Below, piece by piece: positions 47,675 through 60,897 of a stretch of DNA of 64,000 nucleotides (position 1 is its first letter; the number at the start of each line of letters is the position of its first letter). Made by a program: the position numbers and the translations under genes. The notes under the pieces were generated by a model. It was not told the DNA's origin and ran no database searches. It saw only the letters and a program-made list of their open reading frames with translations. Origin of the DNA: Sphagnum compactum (taxonomy: Eukaryota > Bryophyta > Sphagnopsida > Sphagnales); the NCBI GenBank assembly GCA_965153455.1, contig OZ234498.1, positions 3,224,001-3,288,000 on the forward strand, given 5' to 3'.

Positions 47675-47751
47675 GCCAATTCCTACCTCACCCACAATTT
47701 CCTTTTTCCACCCCTCAAGGGCAGGAACATGTTGTTGAGGTGGGAATTGGC
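47675..47751. repeat. 16-bp inverted repeat (hairpin or MITE-like)
   Basis: GCCAATTCCTACCTCA at 47675-47690 and TGAGGTGGGAATTGGC at 47736-47751 pair at 15 of 16 positions across a 45-base loop. No target duplication was seen. Confidence 0.75.
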
Positions 47752-48317
47752 CCCCTGCAATCCAAGCAGTCAACTACACATGACAATTACATATTCCGTA
47801 AAGTATTGCATGACAATTTTACATATTCCATAAAGTATTTGCAAGGTTTTTTTTTTTTCCTTTGTAATTGGAAAGCACCTTTCTTGCACGGAATATGCAT
47901 TCATCAATCAAAGACACCTTCTTCTTCCACCGTTTGCATGCAAACAAACGAGTAAATAAATTAAAAAATCAAAAATCATTTGGTACGTAACGCTTGCAGA
48001 ACAAGGGGCCTATGCCTGTAGGAAGGTGGCCTGCCCTAAATTTCAGGCGTAACGTAACTAAATGGTTTGTTCCAAATCCACATGCCCATTCCGGATGTTG
48101 TAAAATCTGCACGTCCTTCTTGCAACTCCACAATTGCGCCCATTGTGCAAATCATGAAAACCATTATGTTACGGAACATGCCAGGTCCCAACTGACCATT
48201 TGTGCCCAATTTTCTGCCCATATGGAAAAAAAAAAGCTTTGTTTGCCCCCCAAATTCCTCACCAACAACAAAACTTCACCTTGCACAAATGACCCTGTAT
48301 AACGGGCAGGTTCCATA

Positions 48318-48355
48318 ATACATACACACATACATACATACATACATACATACAT
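48318..48355. repeat. (CATA)n microsatellite
   Basis: About nine ACAT units, one imperfect. Confidence 0.9.
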
Positions 48356-48505
48356 CTCTTAAACCCCAAACCCAAGGAGGTTAAGTTCAGCTTATTAGGT
48401 AGGTGTTTTCTTTTAAGGTTTTTAACTAGGGTTCCAAAATATCTGCGGACTTTTGCCACTTTTATGGTCAGCTTTGGCCACTAGCCCACTACTAAGAGGA
48501 GTGTA

Positions 48506-48529
48506 TTATTATTATTATTATTATTATTT
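48506..48529. repeat. (ATT)n microsatellite
   Basis: Seven to eight tandem TTA triplets. Confidence 0.9.
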
Positions 48530-48676
48530 CAAATTTATGAGGTGGTTGAGTTAGCCATCATCCACAAGAGGACTTTAGCCAAATTTGGCGACAGGTTAGG
48601 TCAGGGAGGAAAGAAAGTAGAAAAAATAAGGATTCTTCCTATACTTATTTTGACAACATGTTCCAAACCAGTGTCT

Positions 48677-48825
48677 TTATTTATTTATTTATTTATTTAT
48701 TTTATATATTCTTATTTTGAATAATTAATTAATTAATTAATTAATTATTACTGGGTCTTTTTTTGGGGCGAATTTTCACATTGCCAGTGGACCCACTTGA
48801 GGAATATAATTAATTAATTAATTAT
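48677..48825. repeat. cluster of (TTTA)n and (TTAA)n microsatellites
   Basis: (TTTA)n at 48677-48702, (TTAA)n at 48724-48746 and again at 48809-48824. The same (TTAA)n motif recurs at 60503-60521 and 60557-60585. Confidence 0.9.
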
Positions 48826-48829
48826 ATAA

Positions 48830-50000
48830 CCTATTGTGTAAATATGGCGACTTAGACCCCCCTTTTTTTTTGGGTCGCCAGGATGCGAAAATTCACCATC
48901 TCCTCTCTCCACTGCGCAGTGGAGGAGGATTGCAGACGCATCTCAGTCGACTCCCATGGATTCTGGCCAAGCTAGCGAGCATGCGAGAACAACGTACTGC
49001 AACTGAATGCTGCTGTGGTTTTCTTCTCCTTGTTGCTTCCACTTTTTTTTGTTTTGTTTTGTTTTGGGTCTCATAATCATGCTCCTGTATCTTTCACTTC
49101 TTTCACACTCTTGTTGATGTTCTTCTCACTCATTCAGCTGCTTGCTGTTTTTTCCAGCTTTGTAACCCAAAAGTTGCTGAGTCAGACAAGAAGAAGAACA
49201 AGGACATGGAATCATTTAGGTAGCAGCAGTAGCAGAGCTGGGGAAAGCACTTATGTAGCATACTCCTTTGGCAACAACGACTTTGGTGGTGGTCATGTCT
49301 ACCATGCACCAGGTGCAAGCTACCCTGGAAGAAGCCTTGCAAAGGGTGTACCCGGCAGAGCAACAATCAGGCACAACCCACCAACCATGCAAGAACGAAA
49401 ACCAGCCCCCAAACAAAACAAAACAAAACAAAATCCCTTGAGAGAGCAGCCAGCAAGCAAGCAAGTACAAAAAGCATAGCAGCAAAATGAAATTCAAGCT
49501 TCACTCTCCTTTGCAAAAATTTCCAGCTTCTGTTCTTCTCTTTCATTTGTTGTGCACAGATAGATGGATGTCTCTCTCTCAGAAGCTGCTCCATTTGAAG
49601 GATATGCACAAGGGTACAAAGTGTGGGGAGAGATCTTAGTAGCTTACTTTGCAGCCTTGTGCATACCCTTCTACTAGAGCGTCTTTTGTGCCGCAGGTGG
49701 GGGGGAGGAATACTCGGAGGAGAACAACCTGGCTACAAGATCATCATCATCAGTGTTGAAGAAGAAGAAGAAGAAGAAGAGTGTGTCCATCGACCTCAGG
49801 AAGAGAAAGACCCACTGCTTTTGTTGATCGATCCGAGTTTTGACCGATGGGTGGAGCTTGGATGGTGGATTTCAACTACCCACAGATTGCATCATCTTTC
49901 TGGACGAAGCTTGGGTGAGTGAATTTGCAGCTTATTCTGATACCCTTCCTTTTGATTGCAGTCGATCCTCCATGAACACAGTGATAGAGGGAGCACCCAT
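48830..50000 (+). other. possible transcribed locus of unknown nature
   Basis: GC content rises and short protein-like frames with splice-like signals appear on the plus strand. Examples are an ATG at 49564 reading MDVSLSEAAPFEGYAQGYK then a hydrophobic VWGEILVAYFAALCIPFY with a stop; a donor CTTGG/GTGAGT near 49915; and an acceptor TTGATTGCAG near 49961. No domain is recognisable. It could be a decayed gene, or leader exons of the open frame that follows. Confidence 0.25.
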
Positions 50001-50007
50001 CTGTTGA

Positions 50008-50649
50008 AATGTGTGTAACTTTCTCTCGCTGTTTGGTTTTGCAAAAAGTTCTTCTTCGCTCAAGACGCTTATTGGCGGGTTTCTTGAAGCTTCCGCTGTA
50101 GTAGTTTCCAGAGCTACCCAATTCGTGAGCACGATAGGCTCTTGCAAAGGATTCACGAAACTCTCTCCACAACAACAAATGCCACCAGACAAGTCTGAGA
50201 TATCCAAGGAAGGGTTTAAGGAAGCAGCATTAGATCTCAAGCCCCTTTCTCATTGGGAGCGAAAGCTTTAGGTGGCCACTGCAAATGTTTCGAAAAACGA
50301 GCCTTATAAAGAGATTCTCATCAGAGACTTCAGGAGAGGAGAACAACGCATGATCTCAAGGATAAAATGTAGCAAAGATGGAATCAGATTCAATCATTTG
50401 GGGGAAATCTCTTCACTTCCTTCCATATCACTCTCAAACTCAAAACGTAAATCACCAAGAACAAGACCAGCAAGCAGCACAGCTCTCCAGAACTACTGCA
50501 TACAGCAAGTCTTGAGACAACAACCACAGCACAATGAGAGCTCGTCTTCGTGTGGACGCGGACTAAATAGCAAAGGGAGTCGGGGGTGCGGCAAACGTGG
50601 TGAGGGAGAAGATGACCCTCTACCGTCCAGACAGCGCATGAACGGCTGA
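50008..50649 (+). pseudogene. 211-codon frame interrupted by one in-frame TAG
   Basis: One plus frame stays open from 50008 to the stop at 50649 except for a TAG at 50269-50271. It begins with GTG after a TGA, not with an ATG. The product is basic, with QQQMPPDKSEISKEGFKEAA before the stop and IRDFRRGEQRMISRIKCSKD after it. The length and the single stop suggest a recently disabled gene, an exon needing splicing around the TAG, or a sequencing error. I recognise no family. Confidence 0.3.
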
Positions 50650-50667
50650 GATTTGGATCCTGATTGA

Positions 50668-50686
50668 ACCCTAACCCTAACCCTAA
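50668..50686. repeat. CCCTAA run
   Basis: Three consecutive CCCTAA units just after the interrupted frame. Confidence 0.85.
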
Positions 50687-50689
50687 CAT

Positions 50690-53600
50690 TAAAGTTGATG
50701 TTACAGCAACTAGGGTTAGAAGTATTGTGGAGATGAACTTTTTGGAACACATCACCTCCTCAAATGTTACCTGACACATTAGAGTTATCTGTAAAGTCAC
50801 CTTCTCTTCACCCTGTCTTTGGGCCTGCTTTCATCCCCTATCCTCTCTTTCAGTGGTATCTATATGCAAAGTAAGAAAATTTTATTAAATCTGAGTATGA
50901 AATGCTGAGTTTCAGCATTTAATGCGCAAGGAGAATAATTGTAGTAGTTGTACAGGTAGGAGCGGTGAAAATATATGCAATAGCAGTGGAGGCGCTCAGG
51001 GAAAAGGAAAGACAGGATAAAACTCAGTTTACCACCAAAATTGTTGGAAAAACTAGTTTGGATCCCAATTATTCGGTTGAGTGAAACCTTGGTTCCCAGT
51101 TACACGTTTGATGGCCTATTATGCTGAAACTGACCCTTCTCGCCCCCCATCACTAGACCTTACAGATAACTCCATTACCCTAAGAAATTTGCTTGGGTAT
51201 TTGAACACACTTCATATCCATGAATGTGTCTTTTAGAATGAAGGACAAACTCTAATGCCTACTATTCAAGAGTAGAACCGATCTTATGACATCTTTCCAA
51301 TGGGCTTGGTATGATCATAACAACTTTCCATTTTTCAATCGTCTCGTCTGAATAGTCAAGCATTGACCGATTGCATAGACTTTTATTACACCCAGAAGAA
51401 GAGTGAGACTACATGATTGTAAGTGCGAGAGAGGTTTACACCCTTTTTTTCAGTGGTATCTGCAAAGTAAGAAAGAGAGGCCAAACTCAGTATCGCCTTG
51501 TCCTAGGCTGCTTAATTTCAGAATACCCCCACCAATCCTTTTTTGTTTATGGTTGTGAAATTTTGAAAATTTCTGTAATACATGGTTCAAGTAGGTAGCC
51601 AAAATTATATAATGATGTTTTAGTTTTGTCCCATTCATATTGTAATAGCCAATTTTGGCTAAATTGGCTTATGGAAGATCACCAACTCAACTACATCACA
51701 AAACTGGAAGATAAAAAAACACTAGTCCCCCACCCCACAAACAATCCTCCACCCCTTTAAGTCAAATCTCACATTTTCCTTCTGGATGTTTGTATTAAAC
51801 TCGTGATTTTTTGACTTGTTCTAACTTGGGGCATTATCACTAGACTTAGGTCACTTTTGCTTGGGGGATGGTGCTCATTCTTTGGACACGGTTTAATCCC
51901 TTTTTTCTTTAGCTTTCTCAACTACTCATTGTGTTCATGTTGATGTTTTTCCAAACTAAAAAACATTCCCACTATGGTTTATTGTGTGGTTTCACACATG
52001 GATTCCATAGGTGGTTTGTTCGTCCTATGGTGCATAGTCTTGGGGTAACTCACCATGTTATATTTTCTCTGCTTGAGCTGACAAAGGGGAACCAGCACCC
52101 ACACTTGTACCTTCACTTTTCTGAGTGGGAGCATCTCCACCAAATTCGTCCAGCTTGCCGTGGTTGGTAAAAGGCGCAACACAGTTGTGCACCTCCAAAA
52201 CAGAGTGTAATAAATTGAACGTGACTGCGGCTCAGTATTTCTGATTGGTCGATCATAATGATTGGTCCAGTTTCGATTTTCGTTCCAGAACTGGGTCCAA
52301 GTTTGATTCCGATTCCAGAACCAGATTGGGTTTGAACTCAATTCCAATTCCTAAAAATCGGACATAAAAAAAGACCAACTACTCCCAACTTGGATGAAAG
52401 TATATGTTGAAACGTCTCTTTTTATTTCTCTTTGTATTTTGAGGGTTCTCCTCCAGCAGAAGTTCCTTAGCGAGTTATGCAGAGGGGGAGATCCTGCTAT
52501 ATTTATATGTCCCCATGTTCCTATGGAAAGATTTTATGATGGGACAGATCAGGAAAATTTGAAAACACAAGGAGGAAAGAATGGATGAAAGAAAAAGAAG
52601 AGATTTTTTTTAATGTACTTGGAGGTTCTCATATTCGTGTATTCTCCATCGGTCAAGAACCCCCGTGGGCTACCGCCCTCTTGTGACCCTCCCTCAGGAG
52701 AACCCACTTGTATGGGAACCTCCCCTACAACATGTCATTGTGGGGAGTAATAGATGTTGAAGGTTTTTCATAAAGTTTTCACTTTGGTTCATGTTCACAC
52801 CTTTGAAAGTGGAGTATATGGATGTTGTGTGGGTGTATATGGTTCTTTATAGCAACTCTAGAAGTTCCATCAGAATCTACTTGCTATCACTAAATATAAC
52901 ATCCATTTTTAACATAAGTGCTTGTCCCTCCCCACCTATTAACACTATAATGCACACACACCATTTCTCTAGTTAATAATAAAAATGACACATGGACCAA
53001 TCTTGGTGGTCAACCAATGAACATCCATCATCTTGTTGTTGATGATTATGGCTCATCACCTAAAAGCATTAGTTTGATTTTGATTGAAGAATTGTTTTTT
53101 TCATGTCTTGATGATAGAGGGCTCATCCAAAAAGTGGCATTGACTACTATTTTGGATAAAGATTTTTTTTCTTACCCAAATTCCATCTAAGTTCGATTTG
53201 GGTATATGAGAGAATCTATTAGAATTTAAAATACTCTATTATTCAAACATGTACCCTCTCGTGTATGCAAGTACAAGTTACCCATCTTTTTATCAATAGT
53301 CCCTTTTAAATATTTAATTATTTTTTCCAAACTTAGGTATATAATAGATAAATATGATAGGAATTAGTCATTATTTGCATTGCAAATATTTTATGTAGCT
53401 TCAAAGGACTTAAATAGGATGGGTTCTCATATGAAACTATGATATGTACAACTTTAATTATATGTTCCCATATATCACACCCTATGATACGTAATTTCCC
53501 ACCACTTTAGTAAAATTATCTTACTTTAATATGTAATTTTCACCGTTTTTAATATAATTGTCCTCACAAATACATAAGCGACAACTTCCCAATAAGTTAG

Positions 53601-55589
53601 AACACAAATGTATTCACTTGGATGTAATTTTGAAGATACTTTCAAAACCTCACTTTGAAATTGGGTATAATTAACAACTAAAACTCTTGCACATTGTTAG
53701 ATTTAGTACATAGTTTCAAAATTCTCATCGAAAAAGCAACAAATAAAACTATCAATTATAAAATTTTCAATCGATATCAATGTCAATACGTCCACATTTT
53801 TCACAATGCAAGCTTGTTAAATTTGCTTCAATGTTTTTTCTCTATTCATAATGGTTTATGTATGACAAACTATCATTCATATGTACTTGCAAAGTCAACA
53901 AACAAAATTTATAAATGAATAAGATCTCTTTTTTCATAACAATTGTGAATCACACACACATTGAAGTTGAACCAAGTATGAAACTCAAGTCAATAGAATT
54001 GTTATATGGGGAAAAAAGTTTGTGCCTAACCCATCCGCGTTTCTATCAAATCCATTTATTACACATGGTGGTTCAAAAAACTTATGTATTCCATTGCAAT
54101 AAATTTGCAACAATTTTAGCTCCCCTAGCATATTGATGGACAATTTGTTACAATAGTGCAACTATGTTATCTATTGTTGTGTAGTTGTCTCTTTGCAATA
54201 TCTTGAGATTAAAGACAAATAGATTGTAGTTTGTTCAAAATGTACACCATTTTGTGGATCTATTGGAAAAATAATCGGTGACAATGTTGAAAATACCTAA
54301 TTGATAGCAGATCAATATTACAAACTATGTAGTAATGATGGGATGTCAATGAACTCTACACAAACCATAAACATATCTAGCATAAGTAAAAGAGGAGTTA
54401 TATTAAGAGATCTCTTGGTGACATGAAGCAATAAAGTGACCTTTGTAGTCCCTCACATGCACACTCTCCATGTTTGATTTGCCACTCCTAAGATTAGTAA
54501 ACATTGAAGGTTTCACTTAAAACATTGATTGATATTCTTGTAATGTATTTTGGACCATTCTTAATTGGCATAATTATTTATTCGTACTAAGAGTCTTTTA
54601 CATTTTGTAATGTCACTCCAAAATATAAATATCATTTGTAAGGTTATTCCAAGGTTTAAGGAAATGTCTATCTATCTTTCACGGAGTGGATTGGCTCTTG
54701 TGTTGAATCTTATGTACAAGTGCAAACATTCAATATATTGGTTAGTTTTCATTATACCTATCAAAATAAACGAAAACAACCATAAAGTAAGTCTTGATAT
54801 ATTAAGTTTACAAATATTATTCAATTTCAATAATCAACTTGAAAATCTTCTTTGAATTTATTAGAATAATACTAAATTTTACATCTTTTATCTCCATTAG
54901 CAAAACAATTAAAAATAGATGTTTCATTCTACAAGCATAAGTTTTAACCACTCCGTTTAATTTATGGCCTCCTTTGAATTCCCCTTACCCCACCCCTTCC
55001 TTTAATTATTAAGTCATACAAAGTTACATCGACACCTAATTTTTAAAATGTACATCATCAAATTTCTCAAATGAACCAAACATGCATCACAAACCAACCA
55101 AGTTTATTCCTACTAAAACAACATGTGTATTCACAACAACCCTCCCCTATGCATGACGTCAACCTTCAAAATCCAAAATGCAAAATAAATTCTTTCAACA
55201 AAATAATTTTTTTCCTCGTTATTTTTTCCTTCACCACAAAAAAGTTCCTCCCTTACTCCTTCACAATTTCAAGCATGTATTGCCTCCAAATAGCCATATC
55301 AACCCACTTTGTTGTCCTTGATGTTGCCTTCCAAAACCTCTATCCTCCAAGTTCCCAATGGGTGAAATGGAGTTCAACTCCCATTGATCATTTGCATTAG
55401 ATTTTGTTTATTTAACTTTTTAATATAAACACCCAAATCCTAATAATTGTTAATCACCTTTGTTAACAATCTAGCTATGGTTGATTTAACATTTTAAATT
55501 TGGTCTTCTATTCAACAATGCCCGAATTTTACCACTAACCTATTCAAAATAAAGCAACCCAATATTCATGTTGTCATATTGTGAAAATA
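50690..55589. other. spacer with scattered short repeats, no gene recognised
   Basis: No supported coding region over about 4.9 kb. A phrase TTTCAGTGGTATCT(xxxx)GCAAAGTAAGAAA occurs directly repeated near 50849 and 51449, and GAGTTATCTGTAA near 50781 recurs inverted near 51157. From about 52750 rightwards the sequence is very AT-rich, and no frame showed a convincing transposon or host domain. Confidence 0.45.
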
Positions 55590-56480
55590 TGTCGCAACCC
55601 CACTTCGGGCAAAGCGTGAGGAGACAACTCGCACTCCCAAAGAGGGAGACTTGGAGTCCTCCAGGACTCCCGAAAACTCAGAGGCAATTACAGGGGGTCA
55701 AAACACCTCGCCTTGAGGTGTTCTTTATATCAATGGAAAGGTCTTGAAGTGTAGATGTCTAAAATAGCCTCGCATTGGCCATTTGGACATATGCAGCCCA
55801 AGTTATGGGCAAAAGAAGGGCCGAGAGTCAAACTGGCAGTTTGACTCCCGACCACTAAAAGTCGGGAATCGACTTGATCTCGGTGTGTGCAGGTGGAGTG
55901 CGACACACCGTTGAAAAGATCTTGAGGAGAGCTACAACTTTGGTTTAGACCTCACTCCAATCGGAGGTCGGAGCCGGGAGATATGAGCTCCCAAAGTCCC
56001 AAGAGTCCAAAGCGGGACAGTTTCGAGACTCCTCCTTGGGAGTCCCGGGAAAAAGTGCCATTCGGATGTAGCCTCGGCGGAGAGCTGCAGAGTATACTAT
56101 ATGGGGGAAGGTGATGGCTTCCCCCGAGTCCGGGCCGTGGTGAGTCAAGTGTGTCCAAGTGCATGTGGCTTGTCCCAACACCTAAGGGTGTTCCTGAATG
56201 TGAACTAACCCTCTTGTGGTTGGTTTTGGATGCAGATTCGAGTGAGTAATACTTGTCCTTCTTCCTAATCTAATCCCGGGACTTCTAGCACGTCCCTCTA
56301 CCCCCTTTTAATGCTGGAAGTCGGGAGCGGCCCTCAAGTCCCAACTTTCCGCAACTCAACATACTTAGACCCTCAAGTGGGTCTAACAAGGGACTTAGGA
56401 GCGCGTCAAAATACTTCCATCCTCAACTTCTTACAAAGTGGACATCCTTTGACGATCTGGGGCTAACAACCTTAATACAT
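55590..56480. mobile_element. GC-rich LTR-like island, candidate solo LTR
   Basis: A sharp switch from AT-rich to GC-richer DNA begins at TGTCGCAACCCC (55590) and fades after about 56480. It contains stacked hairpins (55825-55866), a TATACTATA box near 56092-56100, and no long conserved protein frame. There is no second copy in the window. A Ty3/gypsy-type solo LTR, or an LTR plus leader, is the best guess from composition and the TG start. I found no matching CA end, primer-binding site or target duplication. Confidence 0.35.
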
Positions 56481-56504
56481 AACCCAAGATGCCCATGATC
56501 GTAA

Positions 56505-56572
56505 ATTGATACCCATGATACCCATGATACCCATGATATCCATGATATCCATGCTTATAAATTGATACCCAT
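56505..56572. repeat. 9-bp minisatellite (ATACCCATG)n
   Basis: GATACCCAT / GATATCCAT units repeated about six times, with single-base variants, just right of the GC-rich island. Confidence 0.85.
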
Positions 56573-59500
56573 GCTTAATACAACCACCACCTTATTTTCA
56601 AATAACCTTACTCTATGTGTACACATTTGATTTTGATTTCTAACATTACCATACCTATCATTGATGATTGGCATATCTTGTTGAAATAATTGGTTTTTTT
56701 CAAAACAAAAATGGGGTATGGTAGCCCCCATTTATATATTTCAGTATTTCAACATATAAATTCAATAAATATGTTAAGTTTGCTCGTGGTTTATGAAAAT
56801 ATTGGGTATCCTAGAGTGCTATACAATGAGTTTTATTGAATAGGTGACATGTTCAATTGTTAGGGAATTCAGTAAAGTGAAGTTAGATTTCTTTTGACCT
56901 TCATAAAAAAATCAATGAACCCCAAACTTCAATTTTGTAAATACAATTTCAACAATGCAAGTCAAAAGTAATGAAATATATTGCAAATGCACCAAACAAA
57001 ATGGGCATGGATAAAATATCTTGATATCTTTTTAGGTTCAGCTTAGTAATTAAATTATTTTTGACATGTCAAATTTTCTAGAAATCACCTATTTGGAATT
57101 CCAAAATTTTAAGGAAATTATCATTCTTGTGCCTAAATTTTGTATCACATCACTTGGCTTTCTTCTCTTTCATAGTGATTAAGGTTTAGGGGTTGTAAAT
57201 GTGATGTTTTGCATTAGGTGAATGTGGGCAAAGTTGAAGAAATAGGTTTTTTAATAAGAGTAAAAAAATATGATATGAATTGAAAAATGTAACTTTCTCA
57301 AGTGGAGGCAACTGAATCCATTGTCGAGGTGAAGGTGAAAATTAAAGAGTATGTAATTTTGATTTAGAATTAATAGCATTGAGAAAAAAATTAAAAGAAG
57401 AACAAGGCCATGGACACATAATAACATCAAGTGAGTGCAAAATATAAGTTAATTGGTGGAAATCTAATAGCTTATTGCTTTAGGCCAATCCAACATTATA
57501 GAATAACTAAAAATAATTTTCATAATCTTTTGATCCTATAATTTTGGTTGACCATCAAAATGAAAAATTAAAATTGTGGCTACTATAACAATTTAAAAAA
57601 ATTATTGCCCAAAACATAACAAGATAAGGGAAGGAGAAATTAATAATTAATTAGAATCTACTTTTAAATGAATATTTAATCTTTATTAATTAATTAAAAA
57701 ATTGGTCATGTAATTGAGAATAATTGTTATAGTTTATATTAAATCTCATTTCATATATTATACCATGGAAAGTTCTTTTAAAACTAGAAATATTATAGTC
57801 ATAATTTTTAATAGAATAATGATATTAAAATAATATATGCATAAAGTGTTAATAATTATGGAATCTACTTGAGTTATTATTTTTTATAATGGTAATATAT
57901 TTATTTTTAAAAAATTATATGGTGAATACATTGCATATTATGAATTTAAATTAATTGAGGTAAATTAAATAATTGAAATTAAATATTTAAAAATATTTAT
58001 TAAAATATTAATTAACTAAATATATGTTAAACATGTGGGGAGAACAACAATTGAATGTTGATTGGAAATATCATTACTTATTAAATTTTATGGAAAGCAT
58101 TTTCAATTAAATAATCGTATGTAAATATAATACAACTTTTATACTTTTTTATTGATTAAATCTTTGTTAAACATGTGGGGAAACATAATCTTGAATTTAA
58201 TGTTATTATTAGCAATGAACTATTTTCCAAAAGAATTAAATGTTGATTATTAAAAAAAAAATTGTTATGAAATTTTTTAAAAACATTATGAAAGACATCA
58301 TTGTTGTTCAAAATGTATTAAATAGCAAGATCCAAATGCATTTTCAATCAAATTACTTGATATTTGGTGTTTCAAATTTTTTTTAATGTGTACAATTTGG
58401 AAAAATATTTGAGATCGAGGTTTAATTTTTTTCATTTGGACAAAGTATGAAAAAGATAATAATGGTTAAAGTTAGGACAAAAGGTGATTTGGGACACTGT
58501 TGTGTGTTTTTATTTCACTAAATTTATCCCATATACTTTGTCAATAAGTTCAAATTTGTAAACTATATAGGTACATGAAAGAGTTACACAAAATACATGA
58601 ATGAAACATATTCTAAGTTTGAGTAGCACTTATATGAGTTAATGGAAAAGGTTAAATGGGATCTTATTTACCTAGCTACGCACCTAGCCACCTACCTACC
58701 TCCTTTTTTAGGCCTATTTACCTACCTAGGCCTAGGTTAAGATTTTAGGTTACCCAGGCTTCTATAGATTCGTTTTTTATGCTAACCTAGGTTATTTTGG
58801 TATATAACATAGGTGAGGTCTATAGGTTAAACTAATACGTATTAACTAGATCGTCCACATGGATTTATTATGTTTAGATAGAGGTTTACATGGTGAAGAT
58901 GCAAGAATGTGAAATGAAAATTCCTTCCACACCATTGATAGTTGAATCATTATGAAGTAACTTACAGATTAGATGGGTTTTTGTTTTGCCACCTCCTAAT
59001 TATTTAGTTGGAGGATAAACTATGTACCTATGGCATATTGAAAAACTAGTAGTTTTACCTCATGATTTTATCATGTCCAATTACATCTTCATCACTCTTC
59101 TTAATTTCAAGTGTGAAAACTAAATATTTAAATAAAATTTAAGATATCAAATTTTGATACAAAAAAAATAAAAATAAATTCAACATGGTTTAAATATGTG
59201 CATATTAAAATATAGGGTTGAAAAACATTCCTTCACATAATACCCCCCAAACAATACTTTATTTGGCACATGAAGTCAAAAAATTGAACACTTTCTATCC
59301 CCCCTTGGAAACTAAAATAATTATTCAACATTTAAATGTCAAACCTAAAAAAAATTACTGTAGTTTTATCATTATTCCCCCAAAACATATCCATTTTCCA
59401 ATTTCACACAATCTTCAATATGCTCAAACATGATTTCATTTTCCTTCAAGGTTTTTTTAATTAAAAATATACATAAAGGTTTCAACAATTTTTATTCGAT

Positions 59501-60660
59501 TATACCTTTCACCCCAAATGTTCAAACACACAAACAAAGACCATAACAATAATATGTTTGCTATCAGTAATTTTCCACCTATTTCCAAGTCCATCATCAC
59601 TATTAACAACCTTTTACAAAAGTCTCAACTTCTCCATTCAATGGATGTTTCACCTCACACCATTTATTTTTATACATTCAAATTTTTCAATAGACAAGTT
59701 TGAACTACAAAGGAGTAAAAGCCAAGAAAAAATACCCCAAAACAACTTAGGTATTTTCAATTATGCAATTAAAAGATTAACAAGGTTGACAACAACATGG
59801 TCAATCCATACCATGCTTAGCTAATGTCATGAACATGACATTGAACTTAGACATAACTCAATATGACAAATGAAGAACAAATTGAAATGGAGTGAGGTTT
59901 GCAACTGACACGAGAATGGAACTTGCAACTAATGTTAATCATGGTGAAAAACATTAAATAATGTAATTTGTATGCATGTAATTTTTAGTTGATGGATATA
60001 TAACCGATTCCTTTTAAAACTAAACATTTGGATCAAAGATGGCTTTTGATGAAACTTAGAAGCAACGTTTGAATCAAGGTGGATGCATGTGGATTCAAGT
60101 ACATGATTTCGATGGAGTTTGAATTCTTATGTGTACCTTGTTTGCATTGTGAAAGATGGACATTTTGATATCTTCCTCTTGTGAGAGATGGCCAAGTTTT
60201 TATGTAATTTGTGTCATGCATGAACATTATAACAAGAGCTACGACTAGTTGTCACCTACCTACTACTTGTTCTTACATAGTAAGCATTACCCACTCACTT
60301 AACAAGCAACACAAAAATAAGTATTTGAAAACAACCCTAGAGTACCATAGTACCTTGGGTAGTTTTGATACTAATTATATTATTTTTCAGAAATGTTGAA
60401 TTAAAAAAGAAAAATGTTTTTCCAACTTGAAAAATAAAATCGAAGGGAAATATTGAATGGGTTGAGAATAGATTTATTTGTTGAAATGAAAAATTTGAAA
60501 ATTAATTAATTAATTAATTATTGTACATACATGTTGTTGAAGTTGTCAAGGTACTTCATTAATTAATTAATTAATTAATTAATTAAGAGGCAGGTCACAT
60601 GCTATGTCAAAAGTCAAAACCAGAAACATTTAATTAAATGACCACTTTAGTGTTGTTTTT
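56573..60660. other. AT-rich spacer upstream of the trihelix gene
   Basis: No coding region supported. It includes a short CCTACC/CCTAGG-rich stretch (58670-58810) of the family seen at 17140 and 45786, and (TTAA)n tracts at 60503-60521 and 60557-60585. Confidence 0.55.
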
Positions 60661-60689
60661 GGCTGCCACACTAGTCATGAACGAAAAGT

Positions 60690-60897
60690 GGTCTCAGTCA
60701 GTCAACTTCCGCGTCCCCCGCCTCCCCCCGCAGTTCCTCGTCGCTGGTCGTCCATTTCGGGCAGCACCGACGGAGAGAAGACGAGGGACGGCCGGGCAGA
60801 CAGACAGTCGCGGACGGACGGACGGACGTCGAGCGCGCGCGCGAGCGAGCGAGCGGGCGGGCGGGGGAGGAGACGAGACGGAGCGCCGGAGGCAGCG
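60690..60897 (+). promoter_or_regulatory. GC-rich, CpG-dense leader/promoter of the trihelix gene
   Basis: An abrupt change from AT-rich DNA to about 70% GC with many CG dinucleotides, CGGACGGACGGACG and GCGAGCGAGCGAGCG runs, and C-rich blocks at 60715-60730. No TATA box is visible close by. The frame of the gene is open through this stretch, but without an ATG until 60898. Confidence 0.5.

Noticed and set aside
53694-54136. A possible Ty1-copia integrase remnant (FKILIEKATNKTINYK...)
   Set aside because: Only a weak resemblance over about 20 residues, with no zinc-finger or catalytic residues and no LTRs nearby.
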